Shown here one piece after another: positions 21,517 to 34,324 of a stretch of 64,000 nt of DNA. Position 1 is the first letter of the stretch, and each line of letters begins with the position of its first letter. The notes under the pieces are model-generated. The model worked only from the letters and a program-made list of their open reading frames with translations, had not been told where the DNA came from and did no database searches. Origin of the DNA: Phytophthora sp. 'mugwort' (Eukaryota > Oomycota > Peronosporomycetes > Peronosporales > Peronosporaceae); assembly GCA_033558025.1 (NCBI GenBank), contig JAUCEF010000004.1:186001-250000 (forward strand), given 5' to 3'. A program made the translations under genes and the position numbers.

Positions 21517-21881
21517 ATTAAAATACGAAACAAATATACTTCTTCACCACATTCGCCATACATTTCAAGACATTCCTACTAGCATTCTACACAACATACG
21601 CCGCCATGGACCACACAAACGGTCGTCCGCACCGTAGTTTGCCAACCTAGCGACTCTACCACCGCCCCATACCTTCTCACCGAAGCGTTGCCTCCTACTC
21701 CCCTATGTGTGTCTTCAACCGAATCGGTGCCTTCTAGGTCAGGGGACAACTCGCTGCGCTGCTGGAACCACGCCACGGTTCGGCTACGTGTGGTGTCGGA
21801 AACAGAGGGCGGGTAGTGAGTCCAGTTGGCCCGGAGTTAGCTAAACAATTTCGCGTACAGCTTAGTGGCAACATAAGAAGA

Positions 21882-21954
21882 TATCGGAGGAGGGGATCGA
21901 ACCCTCGATCTTGAGCGTGTTAAGCTCACGTCCTAACCACTAGACGACACCGAC
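21882..21954 (-). tRNA. tRNA-Val-AAC: tRNA-Val(AAC), unit 19
   Basis: Identical to unit 1 as read. Upstream type T-A-3-G. Confidence 0.94.
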
Positions 21955-22348
21955 ACTCGAAACACGAACACATTTACCCGAATAAGACGCTTGCGCTACC
22001 GTTTACGGCACAACCAGACAGATATCTTCCCTATCAGCACTCATCGAATGCCCGCCTCGGTATCATACCCTCTCGCATCGCATCAACCCACTCCAATATC
22101 ACAACAGTGAGATCAATCCGAGACTGACTTACGGCCCATGACAGCCCCCACTGTACGCGCATCTACTCCCGGCGGGGCTTACTAGTTCTCGGTGGCGCGT
22201 AGACCCCTCGAGACCGCAGCGTGGTAGATAAACATCAGCTACGAGGACCGTCTTGCCGCGCATCAATGTTGCCAGACTACGCCGTGTTTTGCCGGGAAAA
22301 GCTGTGGCGCGACTTTTTTTGTCCCTACTGCAGCCCGAATGCACTGTA

Positions 22349-22356
22349 CTGGGGGG
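22349..22356. other. Private G6-tract insertion, unit 20
   Basis: Where all other units read CTGTATTGATCCGC, this one reads CTGTACTGGGGGGTCCGC. That is a T to C change plus replacement of one A by five G (net +4), creating a G6 run. It makes this the longest unit (1168 bp). It also fuses spacer reading frames on both strands, which explains longer open frames there and argues against their being coding. Confidence 0.95.
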
Positions 22357-22603
22357 TCCGCTGCAGCTACCCTTCCGTCGTAGCAAATAGCCCAGTGGGG
22401 AACAAGCGCAGCTTTGATCAGGTGACGTGAACAAACAGAATTCGTGGCGAAACCACAGATATGTGGGTCAAACTACGCGTAGTGTACGCGGGGATGGCGA
22501 AGGCATCCGATGCAGGCTCCAACGGGCTCACAGCAGTGCATAGGCGTGGGAAGGCGGCGATAGCGGATAGTTGGCGGTGCAAAAGTGCAATGCAAAATGG
22601 ACC

Positions 22604-22684
22604 CGACAGCTGTGAGATTTGAACTCACGCGGGTTACCCCAATAGATTTCTAGTCTATCGCCTTAACCACTCGGCCAAGCTGTC
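22604..22684 (-). tRNA. tRNA-Ser-AGA: tRNA-Ser(AGA), unit 20
   Basis: Identical to unit 1 as read; both T4 runs present. The G6 insertion of this unit lies about 250 bp downstream. Confidence 0.97.
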
Positions 22685-23049
22685 ATTAAAATACGAAACA
22701 AATTCACTTCTTCACCACATTCGCCATACATTTCAAGACATTCCTACTAGCATTCTACACAACATACGCCGCCATGGACCACACTAACGGTCGTCCGCAC
22801 CGTAGTTTGCCAACCTAGCGACTCTACCACCGCCCCATACCTTCTCACCGAAGCGTTGCCTCCTACTCCCCTATGTGTGTCTTCAACCGAATCGGTGCCT
22901 TCTAGGTCAGGGGACAACTCGCTGCGCTGCTGGAACCACGCCACGGTTCGGCTACGTGTGGTGTCGGAAACAGAGGGCGGGTAGTGAGTCCAGTTGGCCC
23001 GGAGTTAGCTAAACAATTTCGCGTACAGCTTAGTGGCAACATAAGAAGA

Positions 23050-23122
23050 TATCGGAGGAGGGGATCGAACCCTCGATCTTGAGCGTGTTAAGCTCACGTC
23101 CTAACCACTAGACGACACCGAC
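23050..23122 (-). tRNA. tRNA-Val-AAC: tRNA-Val(AAC), unit 20
   Basis: Identical to unit 1 as read. Upstream type C-A-3-G. Confidence 0.94.
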
Positions 23123-23767
23123 ACTCGAAACACGAACACACTTACCCGAATAAGACGCTTGCGCTACCGTTTACGGCACAACCAGACAGATATCTTCCCT
23201 ATCAGCACTCATCGAATGCCCGCCTCGGTATCATACCCTCTCGCATCGCATCAACCCACTCCAATATCACAACAGTGAGATCAATCCGAGACTGACTTAC
23301 GGCCCATGACAGCCCCCACTGTACGCGCATCTACTCCCGGCGGGGCTTACTAGTTCTCGGTGGCGCGTAGACCCCTCGAGACCGCAGCGTGGTAGATAAA
23401 CATCAGCTACGAGGACCGTCTTGCCGCGCATCAATGTTGCCAGACTACGCCGTGTTTTGCCGGGAAAAGCTGTGGCGCGACTTTTTTTGTCCCTACTGCA
23501 GCCCGAATGCACTGTATTGATCCGCTGCAGCTACCCTTCCGTCGTAGCAAATAGCCCAGTGGGGAACAAGCGCAGCTTTGATCAGGTGACGTGAACAAAC
23601 AGAATTCGTGGCGAAACCACAGATATGTGGGTCAAACTACGCGTAGTGTACGCGGGGATGGCGAAGGCATCCGATGCAGGCTCCAACGGGCTCACAGCAG
23701 TGCATAGGCGTGGGAAGGCGGCGATAGCGGATAGTTGGCGGTGCAAAAGTGCAATGCAAAATGGACC

Positions 23768-23848
23768 CGACAGCTGTGAGATTTGAACTCACGCGGGTTA
23801 CCCCAATAGATTTCTAGTCTATCGCCTTAACCACTCGGCCAAGCTGTC
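23768..23848 (-). tRNA. tRNA-Ser-AGA: tRNA-Ser(AGA), unit 21
   Basis: Identical to unit 1 as read; both T4 runs present. Confidence 0.97.
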
Positions 23849-24213
23849 ATTAAAATACGAAACAAATTCACTTCTTCACCACATTCGCCATACATTTCAA
23901 GACATTCCTACTAGCATTCTACACAACATACGCCGCCATGGACCACACTAACGGTCGTCCGCACCGTAGTTTGCCAACCTAGCGACTCTACCACCGCCCC
24001 ATACCTTCTCACCGAAGCGTTGCCTCCTACTCCCCTATGTGTGTCTTCAACCGAATCGGTGCCTTCTAGGTCAGGGGACAACTCGCTGCGCTGCTGGAAC
24101 CACGCCACGGTTCGGCTACGTGTGGTGTCGGAAACAGAGGGCGGGTAGTGAGTCCAGTTGGCCCGGAGTTAGCTAAACAATTTCGCGTACAGCTTAGTGG
24201 CAACATAAGAAGA

Positions 24214-24286
24214 TATCGGAGGAGGGGATCGAACCCTCGATCTTGAGCGTGTTAAGCTCACGTCCTAACCACTAGACGACACCGAC
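24214..24286 (-). tRNA. tRNA-Val-AAC: tRNA-Val(AAC), unit 21
   Basis: Identical to unit 1 as read. Upstream type T-A-3-G, first of five in a row (units 21-25). Confidence 0.94.
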
Positions 24287-24931
24287 ACTCGAAACACGAA
24301 CACATTTACCCGAATAAGACGCTTGCGCTACCGTTTACGGCACAACCAGACAGATATCTTCCCTATCAGCACTCATCGAATGCCCGCCTCGGTATCATAC
24401 CCTCTCGCATCGCATCAACCCACTCCAATATCACAACAGTGAGATCAATCCGAGACTGACTTACGGCCCATGACAGCCCCCACTGTACGCGCATCTACTC
24501 CCGGCGGGGCTTACTAGTTCTCGGTGGCGCGTAGACCCCTCGAGACCGCAGCGTGGTAGATAAACATCAGCTACGAGGACCGTCTTGCCGCGCATCAATG
24601 TTGCCAGACTACGCCGTGTTTTGCCGGGAAAAGCTGTGGCGCGACTTTTTTTGTCCCTACTGCAGCCCGAATGCACTGTATTGATCCGCTGCAGCTACCC
24701 TTCCGTCGTAGCAAATAGCCCAGTGGGGAACAAGCGCAGCTTTGATCAGGTGACGTGAACAAACAGAATTCGTGGCGAAACCACAGATATGTGGGTCAAA
24801 CTACGCGTAGTGTACGCGGGGATGGCGAAGGCATCCGATGCAGGCTCCAACGGGCTCACAGCAGTGCATAGGCGTGGGAAGGCGGCGATAGCGGATAGTT
24901 GGCGGTGCAAAAGTGCAATGCAAAATGGACC

Positions 24932-25012
24932 CGACAGCTGTGAGATTTGAACTCACGCGGGTTACCCCAATAGATTTCTAGTCTATCGCCTTAACCACTC
25001 GGCCAAGCTGTC
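24932..25012 (-). tRNA. tRNA-Ser-AGA: tRNA-Ser(AGA), unit 22
   Basis: Identical to unit 1 as read; both T4 runs present. Confidence 0.97.
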
Positions 25013-25377
25013 ATTAAAATACGAAACAAATTCACTTCTTCACCACATTCGCCATACATTTCAAGACATTCCTACTAGCATTCTACACAACATACGCCGC
25101 CATGGACCACACTAACGGTCGTCCGCACCGTAGTTTGCCAACCTAGCGACTCTACCACCGCCCCATACCTTCTCACCGAAGCGTTGCCTCCTACTCCCCT
25201 ATGTGTGTCTTCAACCGAATCGGTGCCTTCTAGGTCAGGGGACAACTCGCTGCGCTGCTGGAACCACGCCACGGTTCGGCTACGTGTGGTGTCGGAAACA
25301 GAGGGCGGGTAGTGAGTCCAGTTGGCCCGGAGTTAGCTAAACAATTTCGCGTACAGCTTAGTGGCAACATAAGAAGA

Positions 25378-25450
25378 TATCGGAGGAGGGGATCGAACCC
25401 TCGATCTTGAGCGTGTTAAGCTCACGTCCTAACCACTAGACGACACCGAC
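25378..25450 (-). tRNA. tRNA-Val-AAC: tRNA-Val(AAC), unit 22
   Basis: Identical to unit 1 as read. Upstream type T-A-3-G. Confidence 0.94.
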
Positions 25451-26085
25451 ACTCGAAACACGAACACATTTACCCGAATAAGACGCTTGCGCTACCGTTT
25501 ACGGCACAACCAGACAGATATCTTCCCTATCAGCACTCATCGAATGCCCGCCTCGGTATCATACCCTCTCGCATCGCATCAACCCACTCCAATATCACAA
25601 CAGTGAGATCAATCCGAGACTGACTTACGGCCCATGACAGCCCCCACTGTACGCGCATCTACTCCCGGCGGGGCTTACTAGTTCTCGGTGGCGCGTAGAC
25701 CCCTCGAGACCGCAGCGTGGTAGATAAACATCAGCTACGAGGACCGTCTTGCCGCGCATCAATGTTGCCAGACTACGCCGTGTTTTGCCGGGAAAAGCTG
25801 TGGCGCGACTTTTTTTGTCCCTACTGCAGCCCGAATGCACTGTATTGATCCGCTGCAGCTACCCTTCCGTCGTAGCAAATAGCCCAGTGGGGAACAAGCG
25901 CAGCTTTGATCAGGTGACGTGAACAAACAGAATTCGTGGCGAAACCACAGATATGTGGGTCAAACTACGCGTAGTGTACGCGGGGATGGCGAAGGCATCC
26001 GATGCAGGCTCCAACGGGCTCACAGCAGTGCATAGGCGTGGGAAGGCGGCGATAGCGGATAGTTGGCGGTGCAAAAGTGCAATGC

Positions 26086-26089
26086 GAAA
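26086..26089 (-). terminator. Mutated proximal tRNA-Ser terminator, unit 23
   Basis: GAAA in place of AAAA on the plus strand; the proximal T4 is lost and the distal T4 is kept. Confidence 0.85.
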
Positions 26090-26095
26090 TGGACC

Positions 26096-26176
26096 CGACA
26101 GCTGTGAGATTTGAACTCACGCGGGTTACCCCAATAGATTTCTAGTCTATCGCCTTAACCACTCGGCCAAGCTGTC
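26096..26176 (-). tRNA. tRNA-Ser-AGA: tRNA-Ser(AGA), unit 23
   Basis: Gene body identical to unit 1 as read; only the distal T4 terminator remains. Confidence 0.97.
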
Positions 26177-26541
26177 ATTAAAATACGAAACAAATTCACT
26201 TCTTCACCACATTCGCCATACATTTCAAGACATTCCTACTAGCATTCTACACAACATACGCCGCCATGGACCACACTAACGGTCGTCCGCACCGTAGTTT
26301 GCCAACCTAGCGACTCTACCACCGCCCCATACCTTCTCACCGAAGCGTTGCCTCCTACTCCCCTATGTGTGTCTTCAACCGAATCGGTGCCTTCTAGGTC
26401 AGGGGACAACTCGCTGCGCTGCTGGAACCACGCCACGGTTCGGCTACGTGTGGTGTCGGAAACAGAGGGCGGGTAGTGAGTCCAGTTGGCCCGGAGTTAG
26501 CTAAACAATTTCGCGTACAGCTTAGTGGCAACATAAGAAGA

Positions 26542-26614
26542 TATCGGAGGAGGGGATCGAACCCTCGATCTTGAGCGTGTTAAGCTCACGTCCTAACCAC
26601 TAGACGACACCGAC
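26542..26614 (-). tRNA. tRNA-Val-AAC: tRNA-Val(AAC), unit 23
   Basis: Identical to unit 1 as read. Upstream type T-A-3-G. Confidence 0.94.
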
Positions 26615-27259
26615 ACTCGAAACACGAACACATTTACCCGAATAAGACGCTTGCGCTACCGTTTACGGCACAACCAGACAGATATCTTCCCTATCAGCAC
26701 TCATCGAATGCCCGCCTCGGTATCATACCCTCTCGCATCGCATCAACCCACTCCAATATCACAACAGTGAGATCAATCCGAGACTGACTTACGGCCCATG
26801 ACAGCCCCCACTGTACGCGCATCTACTCCCGGCGGGGCTTACTAGTTCTCGGTGGCGCGTAGACCCCTCGAGACCGCAGCGTGGTAGATAAACATCAGCT
26901 ACGAGGACCGTCTTGCCGCGCATCAATGTTGCCAGACTACGCCGTGTTTTGCCGGGAAAAGCTGTGGCGCGACTTTTTTTGTCCCTACTGCAGCCCGAAT
27001 GCACTGTATTGATCCGCTGCAGCTACCCTTCCGTCGTAGCAAATAGCCCAGTGGGGAACAAGCGCAGCTTTGATCAGGTGACGTGAACAAACAGAATTCG
27101 TGGCGAAACCACAGATATGTGGGTCAAACTACGCGTAGTGTACGCGGGGATGGCGAAGGCATCCGATGCAGGCTCCAACGGGCTCACAGCAGTGCATAGG
27201 CGTGGGAAGGCGGCGATAGCGGATAGTTGGCGGTGCAAAAGTGCAATGCAAAATGGACC

Positions 27260-27340
27260 CGACAGCTGTGAGATTTGAACTCACGCGGGTTACCCCAATA
27301 GATTTCTAGTCTATCGCCTTAACCACTCGGCCAAGCTGTC
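27260..27340 (-). tRNA. tRNA-Ser-AGA: tRNA-Ser(AGA), unit 24
   Basis: Identical to unit 1 as read; both T4 runs present. Confidence 0.97.
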
Positions 27341-27705
27341 ATTAAAATACGAAACAAATTCACTTCTTCACCACATTCGCCATACATTTCAAGACATTCC
27401 TACTAGCATTCTACACAACATACGCCGCCATGGACCACACTAACGGTCGTCCGCACCGTAGTTTGCCAACCTAGCGACTCTACCACCGCCCCATACCTTC
27501 TCACCGAAGCGTTGCCTCCTACTCCCCTATGTGTGTCTTCAACCGAATCGGTGCCTTCTAGGTCAGGGGACAACTCGCTGCGCTGCTGGAACCACGCCAC
27601 GGTTCGGCTACGTGTGGTGTCGGAAACAGAGGGCGGGTAGTGAGTCCAGTTGGCCCGGAGTTAGCTAAACAATTTCGCGTACAGCTTAGTGGCAACATAA
27701 GAAGA

Positions 27706-27778
27706 TATCGGAGGAGGGGATCGAACCCTCGATCTTGAGCGTGTTAAGCTCACGTCCTAACCACTAGACGACACCGAC
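27706..27778 (-). tRNA. tRNA-Val-AAC: tRNA-Val(AAC), unit 24
   Basis: Identical to unit 1 as read. Upstream type T-A-3-G. Confidence 0.94.
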
Positions 27779-28423
27779 ACTCGAAACACGAACACATTTA
27801 CCCGAATAAGACGCTTGCGCTACCGTTTACGGCACAACCAGACAGATATCTTCCCTATCAGCACTCATCGAATGCCCGCCTCGGTATCATACCCTCTCGC
27901 ATCGCATCAACCCACTCCAATATCACAACAGTGAGATCAATCCGAGACTGACTTACGGCCCATGACAGCCCCCACTGTACGCGCATCTACTCCCGGCGGG
28001 GCTTACTAGTTCTCGGTGGCGCGTAGACCCCTCGAGACCGCAGCGTGGTAGATAAACATCAGCTACGAGGACCGTCTTGCCGCGCATCAATGTTGCCAGA
28101 CTACGCCGTGTTTTGCCGGGAAAAGCTGTGGCGCGACTTTTTTTGTCCCTACTGCAGCCCGAATGCACTGTATTGATCCGCTGCAGCTACCCTTCCGTCG
28201 TAGCAAATAGCCCAGTGGGGAACAAGCGCAGCTTTGATCAGGTGACGTGAACAAACAGAATTCGTGGCGAAACCACAGATATGTGGGTCAAACTACGCGT
28301 AGTGTACGCGGGGATGGCGAAGGCATCCGATGCAGGCTCCAACGGGCTCACAGCAGTGCATAGGCGTGGGAAGGCGGCGATAGCGGATAGTTGGCGGTGC
28401 AAAAGTGCAATGCAAAATGGACC

Positions 28424-28504
28424 CGACAGCTGTGAGATTTGAACTCACGCGGGTTACCCCAATAGATTTCTAGTCTATCGCCTTAACCACTCGGCCAAGC
28501 TGTC
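28424..28504 (-). tRNA. tRNA-Ser-AGA: tRNA-Ser(AGA), unit 25
   Basis: Identical to unit 1 as read; both T4 runs present. Confidence 0.97.
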
Positions 28505-28869
28505 ATTAAAATACGAAACAAATTCACTTCTTCACCACATTCGCCATACATTTCAAGACATTCCTACTAGCATTCTACACAACATACGCCGCCATGGACC
28601 ACACTAACGGTCGTCCGCACCGTAGTTTGCCAACCTAGCGACTCTACCACCGCCCCATACCTTCTCACCGAAGCGTTGCCTCCTACTCCCCTATGTGTGT
28701 CTTCAACCGAATCGGTGCCTTCTAGGTCAGGGGACAACTCGCTGCGCTGCTGGAACCACGCCACGGTTCGGCTACGTGTGGTGTCGGAAACAGAGGGCGG
28801 GTAGTGAGTCCAGTTGGCCCGGAGTTAGCTAAACAATTTCGCGTACAGCTTAGTGGCAACATAAGAAGA

Positions 28870-28942
28870 TATCGGAGGAGGGGATCGAACCCTCGATCTT
28901 GAGCGTGTTAAGCTCACGTCCTAACCACTAGACGACACCGAC
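28870..28942 (-). tRNA. tRNA-Val-AAC: tRNA-Val(AAC), unit 25
   Basis: Identical to unit 1 as read. Upstream type T-A-3-G. Confidence 0.94.
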
Positions 28943-29587
28943 ACTCGAAACACGAACACATTTACCCGAATAAGACGCTTGCGCTACCGTTTACGGCACA
29001 ACCAGACAGATATCTTCCCTATCAGCACTCATCGAATGCCCGCCTCGGTATCATACCCTCTCGCATCGCATCAACCCACTCCAATATCACAACAGTGAGA
29101 TCAATCCGAGACTGACTTACGGCCCATGACAGCCCCCACTGTACGCGCATCTACTCCCGGCGGGGCTTACTAGTTCTCGGTGGCGCGTAGACCCCTCGAG
29201 ACCGCAGCGTGGTAGATAAACATCAGCTACGAGGACCGTCTTGCCGCGCATCAATGTTGCCAGACTACGCCGTGTTTTGCCGGGAAAAGCTGTGGCGCGA
29301 CTTTTTTTGTCCCTACTGCAGCCCGAATGCACTGTATTGATCCGCTGCAGCTACCCTTCCGTCGTAGCAAATAGCCCAGTGGGGAACAAGCGCAGCTTTG
29401 ATCAGGTGACGTGAACAAACAGAATTCGTGGCGAAACCACAGATATGTGGGTCAAACTACGCGTAGTGTACGCGGGGATGGCGAAGGCATCCGATGCAGG
29501 CTCCAACGGGCTCACAGCAGTGCATAGGCGTGGGAAGGCGGCGATAGCGGATAGTTGGCGGTGCAAAAGTGCAATGCAAAATGGACC

Positions 29588-29668
29588 CGACAGCTGTGAG
29601 ATTTGAACTCACGCGGGTTACCCCAATAGATTTCTAGTCTATCGCCTTAACCACTCGGCCAAGCTGTC
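29588..29668 (-). tRNA. tRNA-Ser-AGA: tRNA-Ser(AGA), unit 26
   Basis: Identical to unit 1 as read; both T4 runs present. Confidence 0.97.
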
Positions 29669-30033
29669 ATTAAAATACGAAACAAATTCACTTCTTCACC
29701 ACATTCGCCATACATTTCAAGACATTCCTACTAGCATTCTACACAACATACGCCGCCATGGACCACACTAACGGTCGTCCGCACCGTAGTTTGCCAACCT
29801 AGCGACTCTACCACCGCCCCATACCTTCTCACCGAAGCGTTGCCTCCTACTCCCCTATGTGTGTCTTCAACCGAATCGGTGCCTTCTAGGTCAGGGGACA
29901 ACTCGCTGCGCTGCTGGAACCACGCCACGGTTCGGCTACGTGTGGTGTCGGAAACAGAGGGCGGGTAGTGAGTCCAGTTGGCCCGGAGTTAGCTAAACAA
30001 TTTCGCGTACAGCTTAGTGGCAACATAAGAAGA

Positions 30034-30106
30034 TATCGGAGGAGGGGATCGAACCCTCGATCTTGAGCGTGTTAAGCTCACGTCCTAACCACTAGACGAC
30101 ACCGAC
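30034..30106 (-). tRNA. tRNA-Val-AAC: tRNA-Val(AAC), unit 26
   Basis: Identical to unit 1 as read. Upstream type C-G-3-A. Confidence 0.94.
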
Positions 30107-30751
30107 ACTCGAAACACGAACACACTTACCCGAGTAAGACGCTTGCGCTACCGTTTACGGCACAACCAGACAGATATCTTCCCTATCAGCACTCATCGAA
30201 TGCCCGCCTCGATATCATACCCTCTCGCATCGCATCAACCCACTCCAATATCACAACAGTGAGATCAATCCGAGACTGACTTACGGCCCATGACAGCCCC
30301 CACTGTACGCGCATCTACTCCCGGCGGGGCTTACTAGTTCTCGGTGGCGCGTAGACCCCTCGAGACCGCAGCGTGGTAGATAAACATCAGCTACGAGGAC
30401 CGTCTTGCCGCGCATCAATGTTGCCAGACTACGCCGTGTTTTGCCGGGAAAAGCTGTGGCGCGACTTTTTTTGTCCCTACTGCAGCCCGAATGCACTGTA
30501 TTGATCCGCTGCAGCTACCCTTCCGTCGTAGCAAATAGCCCAGTGGGGAACAAGCGCAGCTTTGATCAGGTGACGTGAACAAACAGAATTCGTGGCGAAA
30601 CCACAGATATGTGGGTCAAACTACGCGTAGTGTACGCGGGGATGGCGAAGGCATCCGATGCAGGCTCCAACGGGCTCACAGCAGTGCATAGGCGTGGGAA
30701 GGCGGCGATAGCGGATAGTTGGCGGTGCAAAAGTGCAATGCAAAATGGACC

Positions 30752-30832
30752 CGACAGCTGTGAGATTTGAACTCACGCGGGTTACCCCAATAGATTTCTA
30801 GTCTATCGCCTTAACCACTCGGCCAAGCTGTC
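30752..30832 (-). tRNA. tRNA-Ser-AGA: tRNA-Ser(AGA), unit 27
   Basis: Identical to unit 1 as read; both T4 runs present. Confidence 0.97.
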
Positions 30833-31197
30833 ATTAAAATACGAAACAAATTCACTTCTTCACCACATTCGCCATACATTTCAAGACATTCCTACTAGCA
30901 TTCTACACAACATACGCCGCCATGGACCACACTAACGGTCGTCCGCACCGTAGTTTGCCAACCTAGCGACTCTACCACCGCCCCATACCTTCTCACCGAA
31001 GCGTTGCCTCCTACTCCCCTATGTGTGTCTTCAACCGAATCGGTGCCTTCTAGGTCAGGGGACAACTCGCTGCGCTGCTGGAACCACGCCACGGTTCGGC
31101 TACGTGTGGTGTCGGAAACAGAGGGCGGGTAGTGAGTCCAGTTGGCCCGGAGTTAGCTAAACAATTTCGCGTACAGCTTAGTGGCAACATAAGAAGA

Positions 31198-31270
31198 TAT
31201 CGGAGGAGGGGATCGAACCCTCGATCTTGAGCGTGTTAAGCTCACGTCCTAACCACTAGACGACACCGAC
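31198..31270 (-). tRNA. tRNA-Val-AAC: tRNA-Val(AAC), unit 27
   Basis: Identical to unit 1 as read. Upstream type C-G-3-A, paired with unit 26. Confidence 0.94.
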
Positions 31271-31915
31271 ACTCGAAACACGAACACACTTACCCGAGTA
31301 AGACGCTTGCGCTACCGTTTACGGCACAACCAGACAGATATCTTCCCTATCAGCACTCATCGAATGCCCGCCTCGATATCATACCCTCTCGCATCGCATC
31401 AACCCACTCCAATATCACAACAGTGAGATCAATCCGAGACTGACTTACGGCCCATGACAGCCCCCACTGTACGCGCATCTACTCCCGGCGGGGCTTACTA
31501 GTTCTCGGTGGCGCGTAGACCCCTCGAGACCGCAGCGTGGTAGATAAACATCAGCTACGAGGACCGTCTTGCCGCGCATCAATGTTGCCAGACTACGCCG
31601 TGTTTTGCCGGGAAAAGCTGTGGCGCGACTTTTTTTGTCCCTACTGCAGCCCGAATGCACTGTATTGATCCGCTGCAGCTACCCTTCCGTCGTAGCAAAT
31701 AGCCCAGTGGGGAACAAGCGCAGCTTTGATCAGGTGACGTGAACAAACAGAATTCGTGGCGAAACCACAGATATGTGGGTCAAACTACGCGTAGTGTACG
31801 CGGGGATGGCGAAGGCATCCGATGCAGGCTCCAACGGGCTCACAGCAGTGCATAGGCGTGGGAAGGCGGCGATAGCGGATAGTTGGCGGTGCAAAAGTGC
31901 AATGCAAAATGGACC

Positions 31916-31996
31916 CGACAGCTGTGAGATTTGAACTCACGCGGGTTACCCCAATAGATTTCTAGTCTATCGCCTTAACCACTCGGCCAAGCTGTC
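31916..31996 (-). tRNA. tRNA-Ser-AGA: tRNA-Ser(AGA), unit 28
   Basis: Identical to unit 1 as read; both T4 runs present. Confidence 0.97.
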
Positions 31997-32361
31997 ATTA
32001 AAATACGAAACAAATTCACTTCTTCACCACATTCGCCATACATTTCAAGACATTCCTACTAGCATTCTACACAACATACGCCGCCATGGACCACACTAAC
32101 GGTCGTCCGCACCGTAGTTTGCCAACCTAGCGACTCTACCACCGCCCCATACCTTCTCACCGAAGCGTTGCCTCCTACTCCCCTATGTGTGTCTTCAACC
32201 GAATCGGTGCCTTCTAGGTCAGGGGACAACTCGCTGCGCTGCTGGAACCACGCCACGGTTCGGCTACGTGTGGTGTCGGAAACAGAGGGCGGGTAGTGAG
32301 TCCAGTTGGCCCGGAGTTAGCTAAACAATTTCGCGTACAGCTTAGTGGCAACATAAGAAGA

Positions 32362-32434
32362 TATCGGAGGAGGGGATCGAACCCTCGATCTTGAGCGTGT
32401 TAAGCTCACGTCCTAACCACTAGACGACACCGAC
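32362..32434 (-). tRNA. tRNA-Val-AAC: tRNA-Val(AAC), unit 28
   Basis: Identical to unit 1 as read. Upstream type C-A-3-G. Confidence 0.94.
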
Positions 32435-33079
32435 ACTCGAAACACGAACACACTTACCCGAATAAGACGCTTGCGCTACCGTTTACGGCACAACCAGACA
32501 GATATCTTCCCTATCAGCACTCATCGAATGCCCGCCTCGGTATCATACCCTCTCGCATCGCATCAACCCACTCCAATATCACAACAGTGAGATCAATCCG
32601 AGACTGACTTACGGCCCATGACAGCCCCCACTGTACGCGCATCTACTCCCGGCGGGGCTTACTAGTTCTCGGTGGCGCGTAGACCCCTCGAGACCGCAGC
32701 GTGGTAGATAAACATCAGCTACGAGGACCGTCTTGCCGCGCATCAATGTTGCCAGACTACGCCGTGTTTTGCCGGGAAAAGCTGTGGCGCGACTTTTTTT
32801 GTCCCTACTGCAGCCCGAATGCACTGTATTGATCCGCTGCAGCTACCCTTCCGTCGTAGCAAATAGCCCAGTGGGGAACAAGCGCAGCTTTGATCAGGTG
32901 ACGTGAACAAACAGAATTCGTGGCGAAACCACAGATATGTGGGTCAAACTACGCGTAGTGTACGCGGGGATGGCGAAGGCATCCGATGCAGGCTCCAACG
33001 GGCTCACAGCAGTGCATAGGCGTGGGAAGGCGGCGATAGCGGATAGTTGGCGGTGCAAAAGTGCAATGCAAAATGGACC

Positions 33080-33160
33080 CGACAGCTGTGAGATTTGAAC
33101 TCACGCGGGTTACCCCAATAGATTTCTAGTCTATCGCCTTAACCACTCGGCCAAGCTGTC
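33080..33160 (-). tRNA. tRNA-Ser-AGA: tRNA-Ser(AGA), unit 29
   Basis: Identical to unit 1 as read; both T4 runs present. Confidence 0.97.
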
Positions 33161-33525
33161 ATTAAAATACGAAACAAATTCACTTCTTCACCACATTCGC
33201 CATACATTTCAAGACATTCCTACTAGCATTCTACACAACATACGCCGCCATGGACCACACTAACGGTCGTCCGCACCGTAGTTTGCCAACCTAGCGACTC
33301 TACCACCGCCCCATACCTTCTCACCGAAGCGTTGCCTCCTACTCCCCTATGTGTGTCTTCAACCGAATCGGTGCCTTCTAGGTCAGGGGACAACTCGCTG
33401 CGCTGCTGGAACCACGCCACGGTTCGGCTACGTGTGGTGTCGGAAACAGAGGGCGGGTAGTGAGTCCAGTTGGCCCGGAGTTAGCTAAACAATTTCGCGT
33501 ACAGCTTAGTGGCAACATAAGAAGA

Positions 33526-33598
33526 TATCGGAGGAGGGGATCGAACCCTCGATCTTGAGCGTGTTAAGCTCACGTCCTAACCACTAGACGACACCGAC
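33526..33598 (-). tRNA. tRNA-Val-AAC: tRNA-Val(AAC), unit 29
   Basis: Identical to unit 1 as read. Upstream type C-A-3-G. Confidence 0.94.
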
Positions 33599-34243
33599 AC
33601 TCGAAACACGAACACACTTACCCGAATAAGACGCTTGCGCTACCGTTTACGGCACAACCAGACAGATATCTTCCCTATCAGCACTCATCGAATGCCCGCC
33701 TCGGTATCATACCCTCTCGCATCGCATCAACCCACTCCAATATCACAACAGTGAGATCAATCCGAGACTGACTTACGGCCCATGACAGCCCCCACTGTAC
33801 GCGCATCTACTCCCGGCGGGGCTTACTAGTTCTCGGTGGCGCGTAGACCCCTCGAGACCGCAGCGTGGTAGATAAACATCAGCTACGAGGACCGTCTTGC
33901 CGCGCATCAATGTTGCCAGACTACGCCGTGTTTTGCCGGGAAAAGCTGTGGCGCGACTTTTTTTGTCCCTACTGCAGCCCGAATGCACTGTATTGATCCG
34001 CTGCAGCTACCCTTCCGTCGTAGCAAATAGCCCAGTGGGGAACAAGCGCAGCTTTGATCAGGTGACGTGAACAAACAGAATTCGTGGCGAAACCACAGAT
34101 ATGTGGGTCAAACTACGCGTAGTGTACGCGGGGATGGCGAAGGCATCCGATGCAGGCTCCAACGGGCTCACAGCAGTGCATAGGCGTGGGAAGGCGGCGA
34201 TAGCGGATAGTTGGCGGTGCAAAAGTGCAATGCAAAATGGACC

Positions 34244-34324
34244 CGACAGCTGTGAGATTTGAACTCACGCGGGTTACCCCAATAGATTTCTAGTCTATCG
34301 CCTTAACCACTCGGCCAAGCTGTC
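34244..34324 (-). tRNA. tRNA-Ser-AGA: tRNA-Ser(AGA), unit 30
   Basis: Identical to unit 1 as read; both T4 runs present. Confidence 0.97.

Noticed and set aside
22221..22430. 69-codon plus-strand frame in unit 20
   Set aside because: Arises from the private G6 insertion only; absent from the other 54 units.
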